A stretch of 37,908 nt of DNA from positions 1-37,908 of the forward strand of contig JAJTFM010000097.1 in assembly GCA_021298575.1 (NCBI GenBank), in the 5' to 3' direction. This document shows, one piece after another, positions 18,055 through 25,793 of the stretch (position 1 is its first letter; each line of letters starts with the position of its first letter). The position numbers were made by a program, and so were the translations under genes. A model generated the notes under the pieces. It saw nothing but the letters and a program-made list of their open reading frames with translations. It had not been told where the DNA came from and searched no databases. This DNA comes from Saprospiraceae bacterium (GTDB taxonomy: Bacteria > Bacteroidota > Bacteroidia > Chitinophagales > Saprospiraceae).

Positions 18055-19407
18055 ATGGAATTCCGCATTGAAAAAGACACAATGGGTCAGGTAAAGGTGC
18101 CGGCTCATGTCTACTGGGGAGCGCAGACGCAGCGTTCCATCGAAAACTTCAAAATTGCCAGAGAAACCAACCGAATGCCTATCGAAATCATCAGGGCATT
18201 CGCTATCCTGAAAAAAGCAGCCGCCCTCACCAATCAGGAGGCTGGTGTACTGCCCCACGACAAGTGTGATCTGATCTGCAGGGTGTGCGACGAAATTCTC
18301 GAGGGAAAACTCGACGATCAGTTTCCACTCGTGGTGTGGCAAACCGGTTCGGGCACTCAAAGCAACATGAACTCCAATGAGGTGATTGCGTACAGGGCAC
18401 ACGTTTTGCAGGGCGGACAACTCACCGACGAAAAAAAATATGTGCACCCGAATGATGATGTGAATAAATCCCAGTCGTCCAACGACACTTTCCCGACTGC
18501 TATGCACATCGCAGCTTACAAAATACTGCTGGAGGTAACTATCCCGGGTATCGAAAAGCTCCGTGACACGCTGCATGCCAAGGCAGAAGCATTTGCCGAT
18601 GTCGTGAAAATCGGCCGCACACACTTCATGGATGCCACTCCGCTCACACTGGGCCAGGAGTTCTCCGGCTATGTGGCACAACTCAACCATGGCCTGCGCG
18701 CCGTCAGAAACACGCTCGCGCACCTGAGCGAACTGGCACTCGGCGGTACGGCTGTTGGTACTTATCCCTTTGTGACGGCCCCCAACAAGTTCGAAGCCCT
18801 CGCGGCCCACGACGGAATCGTTGAGGCACATGGCGCTCTCAAAACTGTTGCCGTGAGCCTGATGAAGATTGCCAATGATATCCGTATGCTTTCCTCCGGC
18901 CCCAGAAGCGGAATCGGCGAAATTTTTATCCCGGATAATGAACCTGGCTCCTCTATCATGCCCGGAAAGGTAAATCCCACACAGTGCGAAGCGCTCACAA
19001 TGGTGGCCGCTCAGGTAATGGGTAACGACGTGGCTATCAATATTGGTGGCTCAAATGGTCATTTTGAACTGAATGTGTTCAAGCCGGTCATGATTTATAA
19101 TTTCCTGCACTCCGCCCGTCTCATTGGCGAAGCCTGTGTGTCGTTCAACGATAAGTGTGCAGCAGGTATTGAACCACTGCACGACAATATCGCCCGCCAC
19201 GTGAATAACTCCCTGATGCTGGTTACCGCACTGAATACCAAAATAGGGTATTACAATGCTGCCGCTATCGCCCAGCTGGCACACAAAAACGGACTTACCC
19301 TGAAGGAGGCCGCCCTGCAGTACGAATTGCAGGGACTCGATTTCAAACATATCACTGCCGAACAATTCGACCAGTGGGTACGCCCCGAAGATATGGTCGG
19401 AAGATAA
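18055..19407 (+). CDS. fumC: Fumarate hydratase, class II
   Basis: A 450-residue, iron-free fumarase converting fumarate to L-malate in the TCA cycle. Signature stretches of the aspartase/fumarase superfamily are all present: '[17 protein letters not shown]', '[18 protein letters not shown]', '[20 protein letters not shown]' (catalytic His) and '[16 protein letters not shown]' (mobile catalytic serine loop). The start [16 protein letters not shown] at 18055 matches the family. A longer in-frame reading from 17944 would overlap the DUF5686 gene and is rejected. It is the last gene of the rsfS-ftsH-DUF5686-fumC run and is followed by a hairpin. Confidence 0.96.
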   Translation: MEFRIEKDTMGQVKVPAHVYWGAQTQRSIENFKIARETNRMPIEIIRAFAILKKAAALTNQEAGVLPHDKCDLICRVCDEILEGKLDDQFPLVVWQTGSGTQSNMNSNEVIAYRAHVLQGGQLTDEKKYVHPNDDVNKSQSSNDTFPTAMHIAAYKILLEVTIPGIEKLRDTLHAKAEAFADVVKIGRTHFMDATPLTLGQEFSGYVAQLNHGLRAVRNTLAHLSELALGGTAVGTYPFVTAPNKFEALAAHDGIVEAHGALKTVAVSLMKIANDIRMLSSGPRSGIGEIFIPDNEPGSSIMPGKVNPTQCEALTMVAAQVMGNDVAINIGGSNGHFELNVFKPVMIYNFLHSARLIGEACVSFNDKCAAGIEPLHDNIARHVNNSLMLVTALNTKIGYYNAAAIAQLAHKNGLTLKEAALQYELQGLDFKHITAEQFDQWVRPEDMVGR

Positions 19408-19424
19408 ACCGACCGCTGTTTCTG

Positions 19425-19462
19425 CGGTGGAGATACACGCTTTGTGTCTCCACCGTATTCAG
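19425..19462 (+). terminator. Hairpin after fumC
   Basis: CGGTGGAGA..CAC pairs with GTGTCTCCACCG around loop GCTTT, with a 2-nt bulge on the left arm. The downstream tract (TATTCAGTATTT) is weak, so termination may be partial. Confidence 0.55.
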
Positions 19463-19491
19463 TATTTCACCAATCTTTGGCCGAAATATCC

Positions 19492-19499
19492 TATCTTTA
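19492..19499 (+). promoter_or_regulatory. Possible -7 promoter element (TATCTTTA) for the MlaF-like gene
   Basis: One mismatch to TAnnTTTG, 19 bases before the ATG and after the fumC hairpin. Suggestive only. Confidence 0.3.
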
Positions 19500-19518
19500 T
19501 GCCCCATAATGTTTCCTT

Positions 19519-20280
19519 ATGATTCGTGCAGATCAAGTTGCCAAGACGTTCGGCCGCAACCAGGTGTTGAAAGGCATTTCATTTACCTTTGAATCAGGTA
19601 AAACAAACCTGATTATCGGGCGCTCGGGTGCCGGCAAAACGGTACTGCTTAAAATTCTTGTCGGCCTCCAGACCCCCACCAGCGGTCGCGTCTGGTACGA
19701 TGATGTGAACTTCACAGGGCTCGACAAGGCTGGCATGCGGGAAATTCGCATGAAAATCGGGATGCTCTTCCAGGGCTCGGCACTGTTCGACTCCATGACC
19801 GTGGAAGAAAATATCCGATTCCCGCTGGATATGTTCACTACCATGACAGCCAGGCAGAAACTTCACCGGGTTAATTACTGCCTCGAACGCGTTAATCTCG
19901 CCGGAAATAACGTCAAATACCCCTCCGAACTCTCCGGAGGTATGCAAAAACGCGTGGGAATCGCTCGCGCCATCGTTCTGGAGCCCAAATATCTGTTCTG
20001 CGACGAACCTAACTCCGGTCTCGATCCAAAAACAGCTATCATCATTGATGAACTAATCAGTGATATTACCAAAGAAAACAACATTACCACGATTATCAAT
20101 ACTCACGATATGAACTCGGTGATGGAAATCGGAGAAAATATCTGCTTCCTTCACGAAGGCCGACTTGAGTGGAACGGACACAAGGAGCAGGTGCTGGAAA
20201 GCAACAATGAAAACCTGCAGTCTTTCATATTTGCCTCGCCATTCCTCAAGCGTCTCCGAAAACAGGCGCTGGGCCACTGA
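19519..20280 (+). CDS. ABC transporter ATP-binding protein, MlaF-like (phospholipid transport)
   Basis: A 253-residue ABC ATPase closest in pattern to MlaF, which drives phospholipid movement between inner and outer membrane together with the permease MlaE and the MCE protein MlaD. Walker A is GRSGAGKT (34-41), the signature LSGGMQKRVGIARAI, Walker B 'YLFCDEPNSGLDPKT', and the switch His is in 'INTHDM'. 'MKIGMLFQGSALFDSMTVEENIRFPL' is the Mla/Ttg2A Q-loop form. MlaE usually lies directly upstream in Bacteroidota; here fumC is upstream and no permease or MCE protein occurs in the window, so its partner must be elsewhere. The next gene is an ECF sigma factor 28 bases downstream. Confidence 0.88.
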   Translation: MIRADQVAKTFGRNQVLKGISFTFESGKTNLIIGRSGAGKTVLLKILVGLQTPTSGRVWYDDVNFTGLDKAGMREIRMKIGMLFQGSALFDSMTVEENIRFPLDMFTTMTARQKLHRVNYCLERVNLAGNNVKYPSELSGGMQKRVGIARAIVLEPKYLFCDEPNSGLDPKTAIIIDELISDITKENNITTIINTHDMNSVMEIGENICFLHEGRLEWNGHKEQVLESNNENLQSFIFASPFLKRLRKQALGH

Positions 20281-20308
20281 TGCAGGAACCGGTTAATCAG
20301 TCTCCACT

Positions 20309-20905
20309 GTGACAGCAGCCCTCGTCAACAAATCCGGCAAGTTTTCAGATGCCGAACTCATTGCCCTGTTCCTGCAGGGCAGAGATACCTCGTACTTCAC
20401 GCAGCTGTATCGCCGGTATGCCGGAAAGGTATTCGCCAAATGTTACTCCATGCTGTCGGATGAAGGTATGGCCCGCGATGCCACCCAGGATATTTTTATA
20501 AAAATTCTCGGAAGCCTCTCCCGCTTCACCGAAAAATCATCGTTCTCTACCTGGCTTTATGCCGTCACGTATAATTACTGTATTGATATAATCCGCCGCA
20601 GAAAAAAAAATCTGCTCATTTTCACGGAAGATCCGGGGAGAATAAGTGACGAAATTGAAACGGAAGTGCCCGACAGTCTTATACTGGATATGGAAACCCG
20701 CCGGCTCGAACAGGTAATGGATAAAATCCCTCCCGGCGACCGCGCAATTCTGAATATGAAGTACATAGATGATTTGTCGGTTCGGGAAATAGCAGAAGTT
20801 CTCCACAAAACGGAAAGTGCCATAAAAATGCAGCTGATGCGCGCCAAGGCCAAAGCTCAGGAGGTGTATCACGAGTTGTATGGCGACGACCCCGTCGGAC
20901 AATAA
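20309..20905 (+). CDS. RNA polymerase sigma factor, sigma-70 (ECF-like)
   Basis: A 198-residue alternative sigma factor. Region 2 runs over about residues 25-95: 'FTQLYRRYAGKVFAKCYSML', 'EGMARDATQDIFIKILGSLSRF', 'SSFSTWLYAVTYNYCIDIIRRRKK' (-10 recognition and core binding). Region 4 is about 135-190, with 'LNMKYIDDLSVREIAEVLHKTESAIKMQLMRAKAKA' giving the helix-turn-helix for the -35 element. The start is GTG at 20309. No membrane anti-sigma factor (FecR-type or zinc-containing) adjoins; the next gene, 12 bases on, encodes an 86-residue protein without a membrane segment. The setting with envelope-transport and mechanosensitive-channel genes suggests an envelope-related regulon, but that is inference. 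Confidence 0.9.
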   Translation: MTAALVNKSGKFSDAELIALFLQGRDTSYFTQLYRRYAGKVFAKCYSMLSDEGMARDATQDIFIKILGSLSRFTEKSSFSTWLYAVTYNYCIDIIRRRKKNLLIFTEDPGRISDEIETEVPDSLILDMETRRLEQVMDKIPPGDRAILNMKYIDDLSVREIAEVLHKTESAIKMQLMRAKAKAQEVYHELYGDDPVGQ

Positions 20906-20917
20906 ACACGATGAATT

Positions 20918-21178
20918 ATGAGTAACAGTCTGAAAAAACTGGAAGAAGAACGCGAAAAAATGCTTCCTCCCGAACTGGAGGACCGCATAACCTCTCACCT
21001 CGGATCTATCAACCACTGGGGCGATATGGCAGAATTGTTCGTGTCAGGTGCCGTTAATACGATGGCGATGATGTTCGGCAGTAACCGTGCGCGCACTGCC
21101 GGAAGCCAGGATGACGCCGGTGTTAACTGGCGCGAAAAACCGGAACCGACACATAATACATCTTCTGATGATATTTAA
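20918..21178 (+). CDS. Small conserved-looking protein of unknown function next to sigma factor
   Basis: An 86-residue protein that I cannot assign. The N-terminal third is a charged helix (LKKLEEEREKMLPPELEDRI), the middle has an amphipathic or weakly hydrophobic helix (GDMAELFVSGAVNTMAMMFG, about residues 35-54), and the C-terminus is polar and probably disordered. There is no signal peptide or true membrane span. It is tightly packed: 12 bases after the sigma factor and 11 before the channel gene, so cotranslation and a shared role are likely. Small proteins with a similar 'ELFV..V..' helix are, to my recollection, found beside sigma factors in other Bacteroidota; a role in sigma-factor control is possible but untested. 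Confidence 0.75.
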   Translation: MSNSLKKLEEEREKMLPPELEDRITSHLGSINHWGDMAELFVSGAVNTMAMMFGSNRARTAGSQDDAGVNWREKPEPTHNTSSDDI

Positions 21179-21189
21179 AATGCCAAAAA

Positions 21190-22059
21190 ATGGAAACAGA
21201 TTTCTATAGCGGGCCGCTCGGACAACTGGTCACACAGTTTTCGGTATTCTTCCCCCGGCTTATTGGCGCACTGTCTGTCCTGTTACTCGGATGGATTGTG
21301 TCCAGAACAATCGGCAAGGTGCTGAGCAGGTTACTTGCCTCCGCCGGTGTGGATCGTTTGGCAGATATGTTCAGCGATATTGAATTTATTCAGCGCGCAG
21401 GCGTGATGCGCGCACGCGTGTCGGATTTGCTGGCGAAGGGTGTTTACTACACGCTGATGCTCATATTCATCATAGCGGCTACGGAGGTAATGGGTGTTTC
21501 CGCTATCACGCAACTGTTTGTAGATCTAATGAATTACCTTCCTTTCCTGCTCGCCGCAGGGGCAATACTGCTCACAGGTATTTTTCTGGCCGACATGGCC
21601 CGGGGAGGAGTACTAACACTATGCCAGTCGCTGGGTATTCCGTCGGCAAAGATGATTGCCTCCATTGTCTTTTATTTCGTCTTTGTTACGGTGGGCGTGA
21701 GCGCCCTGGCACAGGCCAAAATCAATACCTCATTCATTTCGGCCAACCTCACGGCTATTGTTGCCGCTGTGGCACTGGCTTTTTCATTTGGTTACGGACT
21801 GGCCTCCAGAGATCTTATTTCCAATTATCTGGCCGGCTACTACAATAAAAACAAGGTGCGCATAGGCGATGATGTGCGTATCATCGGAGAACGCGGTCGG
21901 GTGGTCGTAATTGACAATACCTCTCTGATTCTGCAAACTTCCGACCGGGCCATTATCATTCCGCTGAGTAAACTGACTGTTGAAAAAGTGGAGGTGTTTT
22001 ATCCCGAATCTCGCGAGAAAGACTTGCTCGAAGCAGGTGAAGATGAAGGCGACGCATGA
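21190..22059 (+). CDS. Mechanosensitive ion channel family protein (MscS-related, CmpX-like)
   Basis: A 289-residue inner-membrane protein. There are four or five hydrophobic spans: about residues 20-40 (LIGALSVLLLGWIVSRTIGKVLSRLL, a TM-helix repeat), 80-100, 115-140 and 155-175, and a final pore-lining segment 'TAIVAAVALAFSFGYGLASRDLISNYLAGYY' near residue 190, as in MscS TM3. The last ~70 residues are a beta domain ('VRIGDDVRIIGERGRVVVIDNTSLILQT', 'AIIIPLSKLTVEKVEV') equivalent to the MscS middle domain. It probably releases osmolytes under membrane tension or responds to envelope stress. It is 11 bases after the 86-residue gene, in the sigma-factor cluster. Confidence 0.87.
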   Translation: METDFYSGPLGQLVTQFSVFFPRLIGALSVLLLGWIVSRTIGKVLSRLLASAGVDRLADMFSDIEFIQRAGVMRARVSDLLAKGVYYTLMLIFIIAATEVMGVSAITQLFVDLMNYLPFLLAAGAILLTGIFLADMARGGVLTLCQSLGIPSAKMIASIVFYFVFVTVGVSALAQAKINTSFISANLTAIVAAVALAFSFGYGLASRDLISNYLAGYYNKNKVRIGDDVRIIGERGRVVVIDNTSLILQTSDRAIIIPLSKLTVEKVEVFYPESREKDLLEAGEDEGDA

Positions 22060-22158
22060 AATAATCCATAGCGGATACTACTTTTCTTATTTCCGCATGT
22101 CTGTGATGGATGTGCTTGCGGAACTGTCTCCCGGATTCATTATTCAACAACCTAAAGC

Positions 22159-23133
22159 ATGAAAAAATCTCTTCTGTCCCTTGCGCTCCTTTTCGCAGGA
22201 TTCACTTCAAACCTGTTTGCTCAGGCCGGTAACGACCGACTGGCCGAAATTAAAAAACTGTCTGCCCGTGATACAGCCGGGTGGTCTTTCGGCGGCGGCC
22301 TTGGTCTTGATATGGCTGGGCTCGGTATTATCAACCCGCAACTGAGTTCGGGTGGTAATCGCCTGGGTATCGGCGGACTGGTAAATTTGTATGCCAACAA
22401 CAAGCGAAACAAATTCTACTGGAACAATGATTTGTCACTGCAGCTTTCGGCGCAGCGCCTTGGCGGAAGCAGCAAACCATTCCAGAAAAACCTCGATATC
22501 CTGCGTCTGGGCTCCAGATATGGATACAATATAGCACTCAACAAGTTTTTCGTCGCTGTTGACGCAACGGCCGAATCCCAGCTGTTGCCTACCTACGTTG
22601 GCAATACCCTGAGTGGTAATGCAGAAGATCTGTTGTCCGACTTTCTGGCCCCCGTGAGGGTGGCAGTTGCTCCCGGTATTGACTACAAGCCCACTCCGAA
22701 ACTTTCTTTTTTCTTCGCGCCTGTGAGCTGGCGCTTCATTTATGTGGGTAATGAAGGATTGTCTGCACTGGCTGGTCAGCCACTGGGCAATGAAGCCGGC
22801 AAACAGTCCCGCAATCAGCTGGGTTATGCCCTGAAAGCGCAGTTTTCCGACAAGTTTTTTGATAACAAGGTGGCATTCGGCAGCAAAATTGGCTGGTTTG
22901 CCGACTATACAAATAACCTGAATGGCAATGTGCTGTGGCAGAACAACCTGAGTATTTCTTTGCTGAAGGGCCTTTCCCTCGATTTGTTCGGTGACCTGTT
23001 CTACGATCACTTTACCCGGGTTGCCGTAGAGGATATTCCGGAGGGCACTCCCGCCAATCAGGTTGAACCATTTCTGGGATTGAAACCTACCTATACAGGT
23101 GGCTTTCTGTTGAAATATAACCTTGTCTTTTAG
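22159..23133 (+). CDS. DUF3078 outer-membrane protein
   Basis: A 324-residue exported protein. A signal peptide (residues 1-21, cleaved after LFAQ) is followed by alternating aromatic/hydrophobic beta strands through the whole length and a terminal Phe ('GGFLLKYNLVF'), consistent with an outer-membrane beta-barrel. The DUF3078 pattern is seen in 'WSFGGGLGLDMAGLGIINPQ', 'RNKFYWNNDLSLQL' and 'KNLDILRLGSRYGY'. Function of this Bacteroidota family is unknown. It is the last gene of the MlaF-like/sigma/channel run, 99 bases after the channel gene. Its TAG stop lies inside the left arm of a perfect 24-bp inverted repeat. Confidence 0.85.
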   Translation: MKKSLLSLALLFAGFTSNLFAQAGNDRLAEIKKLSARDTAGWSFGGGLGLDMAGLGIINPQLSSGGNRLGIGGLVNLYANNKRNKFYWNNDLSLQLSAQRLGGSSKPFQKNLDILRLGSRYGYNIALNKFFVAVDATAESQLLPTYVGNTLSGNAEDLLSDFLAPVRVAVAPGIDYKPTPKLSFFFAPVSWRFIYVGNEGLSALAGQPLGNEAGKQSRNQLGYALKAQFSDKFFDNKVAFGSKIGWFADYTNNLNGNVLWQNNLSISLLKGLSLDLFGDLFYDHFTRVAVEDIPEGTPANQVEPFLGLKPTYTGGFLLKYNLVF

Positions 23134-23185
23134 AGCTCGTTCAGGATTCTCTCGCCGAGGCAGAGAATCCTGAACGAGCTCTAAA
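23129..23185. repeat. Perfect 24-bp inverted repeat between convergent genes (probable bidirectional terminator)
   Basis: Arms at 23129-23152 and 23162-23185 are exact reverse complements, with a 9-nt loop CGCCGAGGC. The arm ends are TTTA and TAAA, so each strand gives a GC-rich hairpin without a long T-tract. The left arm contains the stop codon of the DUF3078 gene; the right arm ends 16 bases before the stop of the converging lipoprotein gene. The perfect pairing is longer than needed for termination, so a small palindromic mobile repeat is an alternative. Confidence 0.85.
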
Positions 23186-23201
23186 GGAAATTTCACGCAA
23201 T

Positions 23202-24221
23202 CTACAGGCGGAATTTCAGTCCCTGCGTGAGCGGATGATAGAACATCGAGTCTATCGTTTGCTCGGACATCTGGATATTACCCATTTTGAACAGGTTCTT
23301 TGCTGTTACAATTCCGAAACCTTCCGACAGATTGGTATAAATAGGATAAACCTCCGCGCCGGTCAGACCGGAATTAGCTGAAGCCGTTATGTTGAAATCA
23401 CGTATTTCTTTGCCACCACCATCGAGGTAGATGAATCCTTTCTCAAAGTACCGGAAATTGTTGGTTGGAGCGAGCTGGGAGGCCAAAAATTTGTAAAGCT
23501 GGGCGCCCTGCAGTTCCGTAGTGCCTTTGTAAATGCCCGGACCTATCTGCTGCTCAAGTCTTTCCACATTCTTGGCAGCGCGCCATACGAGGGTATCGCG
23601 CAGCAATACCGTTCCGTTAGGGGCCTCTTCCCGGTAGGGGAGTACCAGTGTAATATCAAAATAAACACCATTTATGTCAGTTCGCCAGTCAATGGTGGTG
23701 GTGGTGCTGTACGCAAAAGACATTTTCCGCACAATATTGGTAGGGTCAGGCCGGGTGATGCTGAAATCTTTCGGTATGGTTGTTTGAGCTGTAATATCCT
23801 CGCGGCCGTCTGTACGCTTGACGACCAGCCTGTATGAGTTGCCCGGAATCAAAAATCCGGGTTTTTTTACCTTGTAAAGCCAGTTGGGCTGGGATGCAAA
23901 TACTCCCTGGTCTCTGACATACCCCTCCAGGCTGCCATCTACCCGAAACAGTTGTGCACGCGAGCTGCTGCCAACCTGCTCCAGCCACACACTAATGGCA
24001 GATTCCGGATAGTACAGCGAGTCGGGAATCTGGGCTATTTCAAGCGCACTCTTTTCCGGATCGAGAAAAGCCTTTTCAACCCGTACATAATGCGCAGTGT
24101 CTTTGGGCGACAGGATCGCATAGACAATGGGCAACTCCTTCCAGGGAGCAGCTACTTCAAATTCATTCGAGCAGGCATTGAATACCAGCGCAGCAAACAA
24201 TAATGCAATTACGTTCCTCAT
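23202..24221 (-). CDS. Outer-membrane/periplasmic lipoprotein, DUF4249-like
   Basis: A 339-residue lipoprotein. The N-terminal 'LLFAALVFNACSNEF' carries a lipobox with Cys17. The rest is beta-rich: 'LPIVYAILSPKDTAHYVRVEKAFLD' near residue 30, 'AISVWLEQVGSSSRAQLFRV' near 75, 'GNSYRLVVKRTDGREDITAQTTIP' near 125. This order of two beta-sandwich-like parts resembles DUF4249 proteins, which in Bacteroidota are often linked to TonB-dependent receptors; no receptor adjoins here. Function unknown. It is a single-gene unit, converging on the DUF3078 gene and divergent from the pseudouridine synthase gene. A TATCTTTG promoter lies 17 bases upstream of the ATG. Confidence 0.8.
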   Translation of the reverse strand: MRNVIALLFAALVFNACSNEFEVAAPWKELPIVYAILSPKDTAHYVRVEKAFLDPEKSALEIAQIPDSLYYPESAISVWLEQVGSSSRAQLFRVDGSLEGYVRDQGVFASQPNWLYKVKKPGFLIPGNSYRLVVKRTDGREDITAQTTIPKDFSITRPDPTNIVRKMSFAYSTTTTIDWRTDINGVYFDITLVLPYREEAPNGTVLLRDTLVWRAAKNVERLEQQIGPGIYKGTTELQGAQLYKFLASQLAPTNNFRYFEKGFIYLDGGGKEIRDFNITASANSGLTGAEVYPIYTNLSEGFGIVTAKNLFKMGNIQMSEQTIDSMFYHPLTQGLKFRL

Positions 24222-24237
24222 CTTTTATTAATTGCAG

Positions 24238-24245
24238 CAAAGATA
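24238..24245 (-). promoter_or_regulatory. Bacteroidota -7 promoter element (TATCTTTG) for the DUF4249-like gene
   Basis: An exact TAnnTTTG match on the minus strand, 17 bases before the ATG at 24221, so the leader is very short. No clear -33 element. Confidence 0.6.
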
Positions 24246-24340
24246 AGGTTTCAAAAGAAATCCGGCCCGCTCAAAAAAACTGAACGTCTGATAATAGCAG
24301 GATACCGTCGCTTTGTATGGCTGGTCTGCCGGATTTACAC

Positions 24341-24348
24341 TACTTTTG
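24341..24348 (+). promoter_or_regulatory. Bacteroidota -7 promoter element (TACTTTTG) for the pseudouridine synthase gene
   Basis: An exact TAnnTTTG match 19 bases before the TTG at 24367; a TTTG lies 25 bases farther upstream, slightly farther than usual. It places transcription start near 24353, which rules out the in-frame ATG at 24313. Confidence 0.6.
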
Positions 24349-24366
24349 AGGCAAACTGGATTCAAT

Positions 24367-25035
24367 TTGATTATCTACGAAGACAATCACCTGCTTGCAA
24401 TGAATAAACCCGCCGGCTTGCTTGTGCAAGGCGACAAAACCGGCGATAAAACGCTGATTGATGCGGGTAAAGAATACCTCAGGGAAAAATACCACAAACC
24501 CGGTGCAATTTTTCTTCACCCGGTTCACCGAATTGACCGCCCTGTGAGCGGCGCTGTACTGATGGCCCGCACCGACAAGGCGCTTGGAAGGCTCACGCAG
24601 ATGTTTCGTGATAAAAAAGTAGTCAAAACTTATCTGGCTCTGGTACTGAACCCTCCTGAAAATCAGTCAGGTATGCTCAGGCATTTTCTGCTCAAGGACG
24701 AACAGAAGAATATGGTAACAGCGTATAACTCGCCATACAGAGACGCAAAAGAGAGTATCACTATCTACAGAGTTACAGGGCACTACAATCAGCTTACACT
24801 GCTCTCGGTACAGCCTGTTACAGGCCGTTCTCACCAGATACGTGCGCAATTGTCTGCTATCGGATGCCCTATCGCCGGAGATGTGAAGTACGGAGCCCCC
24901 GGGCCCCTGGCCGATGCATCCATAGCATTACACAGCCACACCATTGAATTGCAGCACCCGGTCAGACAAACACCACTGACAATCACAGCCGTACCCCGGG
25001 GCCCGATTTGGGATAGTCTGCCCGATTTTATGTAG
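24367..25035 (+). CDS. RluA-family RNA pseudouridine synthase (TruC/RluA-like)
   Basis: A 222-residue enzyme that isomerises uridine to pseudouridine in rRNA or tRNA. 'IIYEDNHLLAMNKPAGLLVQ' opens the fold, the catalytic Asp57 is in 'HPVHRIDRPVSG', and 'KTYLALV', 'VQPVTGRSHQIRAQLSAIGCPIAGDVKYG' and 'IALHSHTIELQHP' are the conserved catalytic-domain motifs. There is no S4 domain. Which RNA it modifies cannot be told. The start is TTG at 24367, because the promoter at 24341 lies downstream of the only in-frame ATG and the family begins at 'xIIYED'. It converges on the SGNH hydrolase gene with only two bases between the stop codons. Confidence 0.9.
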   Translation: MIIYEDNHLLAMNKPAGLLVQGDKTGDKTLIDAGKEYLREKYHKPGAIFLHPVHRIDRPVSGAVLMARTDKALGRLTQMFRDKKVVKTYLALVLNPPENQSGMLRHFLLKDEQKNMVTAYNSPYRDAKESITIYRVTGHYNQLTLLSVQPVTGRSHQIRAQLSAIGCPIAGDVKYGAPGPLADASIALHSHTIELQHPVRQTPLTITAVPRGPIWDSLPDFM

Positions 25036-25037
25036 GG

Positions 25038-25736
25038 CTATATTTTGGGTTTCGGCATGGCCAGTGCCGCCTGTACCTGTTTCCATACCAGGCTGGCAAC
25101 AAGCTGGTTCCCCTTCATATTCAGGTGTACCCCGTCAGTTGTAAGTACGCTGCTGTACCGGTCGCTTTCGTTGTTTTCGACATTATATTCGGTAAATGCC
25201 TTGCGAAGATCGGCTATCGGGCAACCTTTGTTACTGGCCAGATTCCTGATGATGTCGGAATAGGAATCCAGTTCCTTGTCAAGCGGATTTACCCCGTTCT
25301 TTTTCTCGCCTATGCACGCAGGCGTACACATCACGACCCTGATACCGCGCTGATGAAAGCGGGTAATCAATGCATCATAGAATTTTTTGAATTTGTCGGC
25401 ATCGGTACCTGTTCCATGCGTCTGTTTGTGCCACACGTCATTAACTCCGACGTAAACGACCACCACCTGAGGCTTTTTGGCCAGTACGTCTGATTCCAGG
25501 CGAAGGTAAAGATCATACACCTTGTTGCCGCTGATGCCCGCACCTATCAACTCGTACTTTTCAGACAGATTGAGCATATTCAGCGAGTCGCGCATCTGGT
25601 CAATGTATCCGCCTTTCTGAACGCCGGCTTCCGTGATGCTGTCGCCGAAGAATACCACCCGGGTTTTCTTTTTGTCTGAAGTGAAGGAAAGCATAACAAG
25701 AGCAAGGAATGGAAGCACCAAAGATGTGATTTTCAT
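25038..25736 (-). CDS. Exported SGNH/GDSL-family hydrolase (lipase/esterase-like)
   Basis: A 232-residue exported esterase-type hydrolase. The start MKITSLVLPFLALVMLSF (25736) gives a proper signal peptide; the longer reading from 25790 would run into the rnpB gene. The four SGNH blocks are present: 'VVFFGDSITEAG' (Ser), 'GAGISGNKVYDL' (Gly), 'VVVVYVGVNDVW' (Asn) and 'TTDGVHLNMKGNQLVA' (Asp and His). Such enzymes remove acyl or acetyl groups from lipids or sugars; the substrate is unknown. It stands alone, downstream of rnpB on the same strand and separated from it by the rnpB terminator. Confidence 0.88.
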   Translation of the reverse strand: MKITSLVLPFLALVMLSFTSDKKKTRVVFFGDSITEAGVQKGGYIDQMRDSLNMLNLSEKYELIGAGISGNKVYDLYLRLESDVLAKKPQVVVVYVGVNDVWHKQTHGTGTDADKFKKFYDALITRFHQRGIRVVMCTPACIGEKKNGVNPLDKELDSYSDIIRNLASNKGCPIADLRKAFTEYNVENNESDRYSSVLTTDGVHLNMKGNQLVASLVWKQVQAALAMPKPKI

Positions 25737-25769
25737 AGTAACCCGGATTATGGGTTGCCGGTACCCGTT

Positions 25770-25793
25770 TAAGAATAAAAAAAGCCACAAACC
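25770..25793 (-). terminator. Terminator of rnpB
   Basis: On the minus strand the 3' half of helix P1 (GGTTTGTGGC) is followed directly by TTTTTTTATTC. The P1 helix or the preceding stem likely serves as the termination hairpin. Confidence 0.6.

Noticed and set aside
17944-18055. A longer N-terminus for fumC overlapping the DUF5686 gene
   Set aside because: The added 37 residues are not found in fumarases and the ATG at 18055 fits the family start.
25736-25790. A longer start for the SGNH hydrolase
   Set aside because: It would begin inside rnpB and place a non-signal sequence before a good signal peptide.
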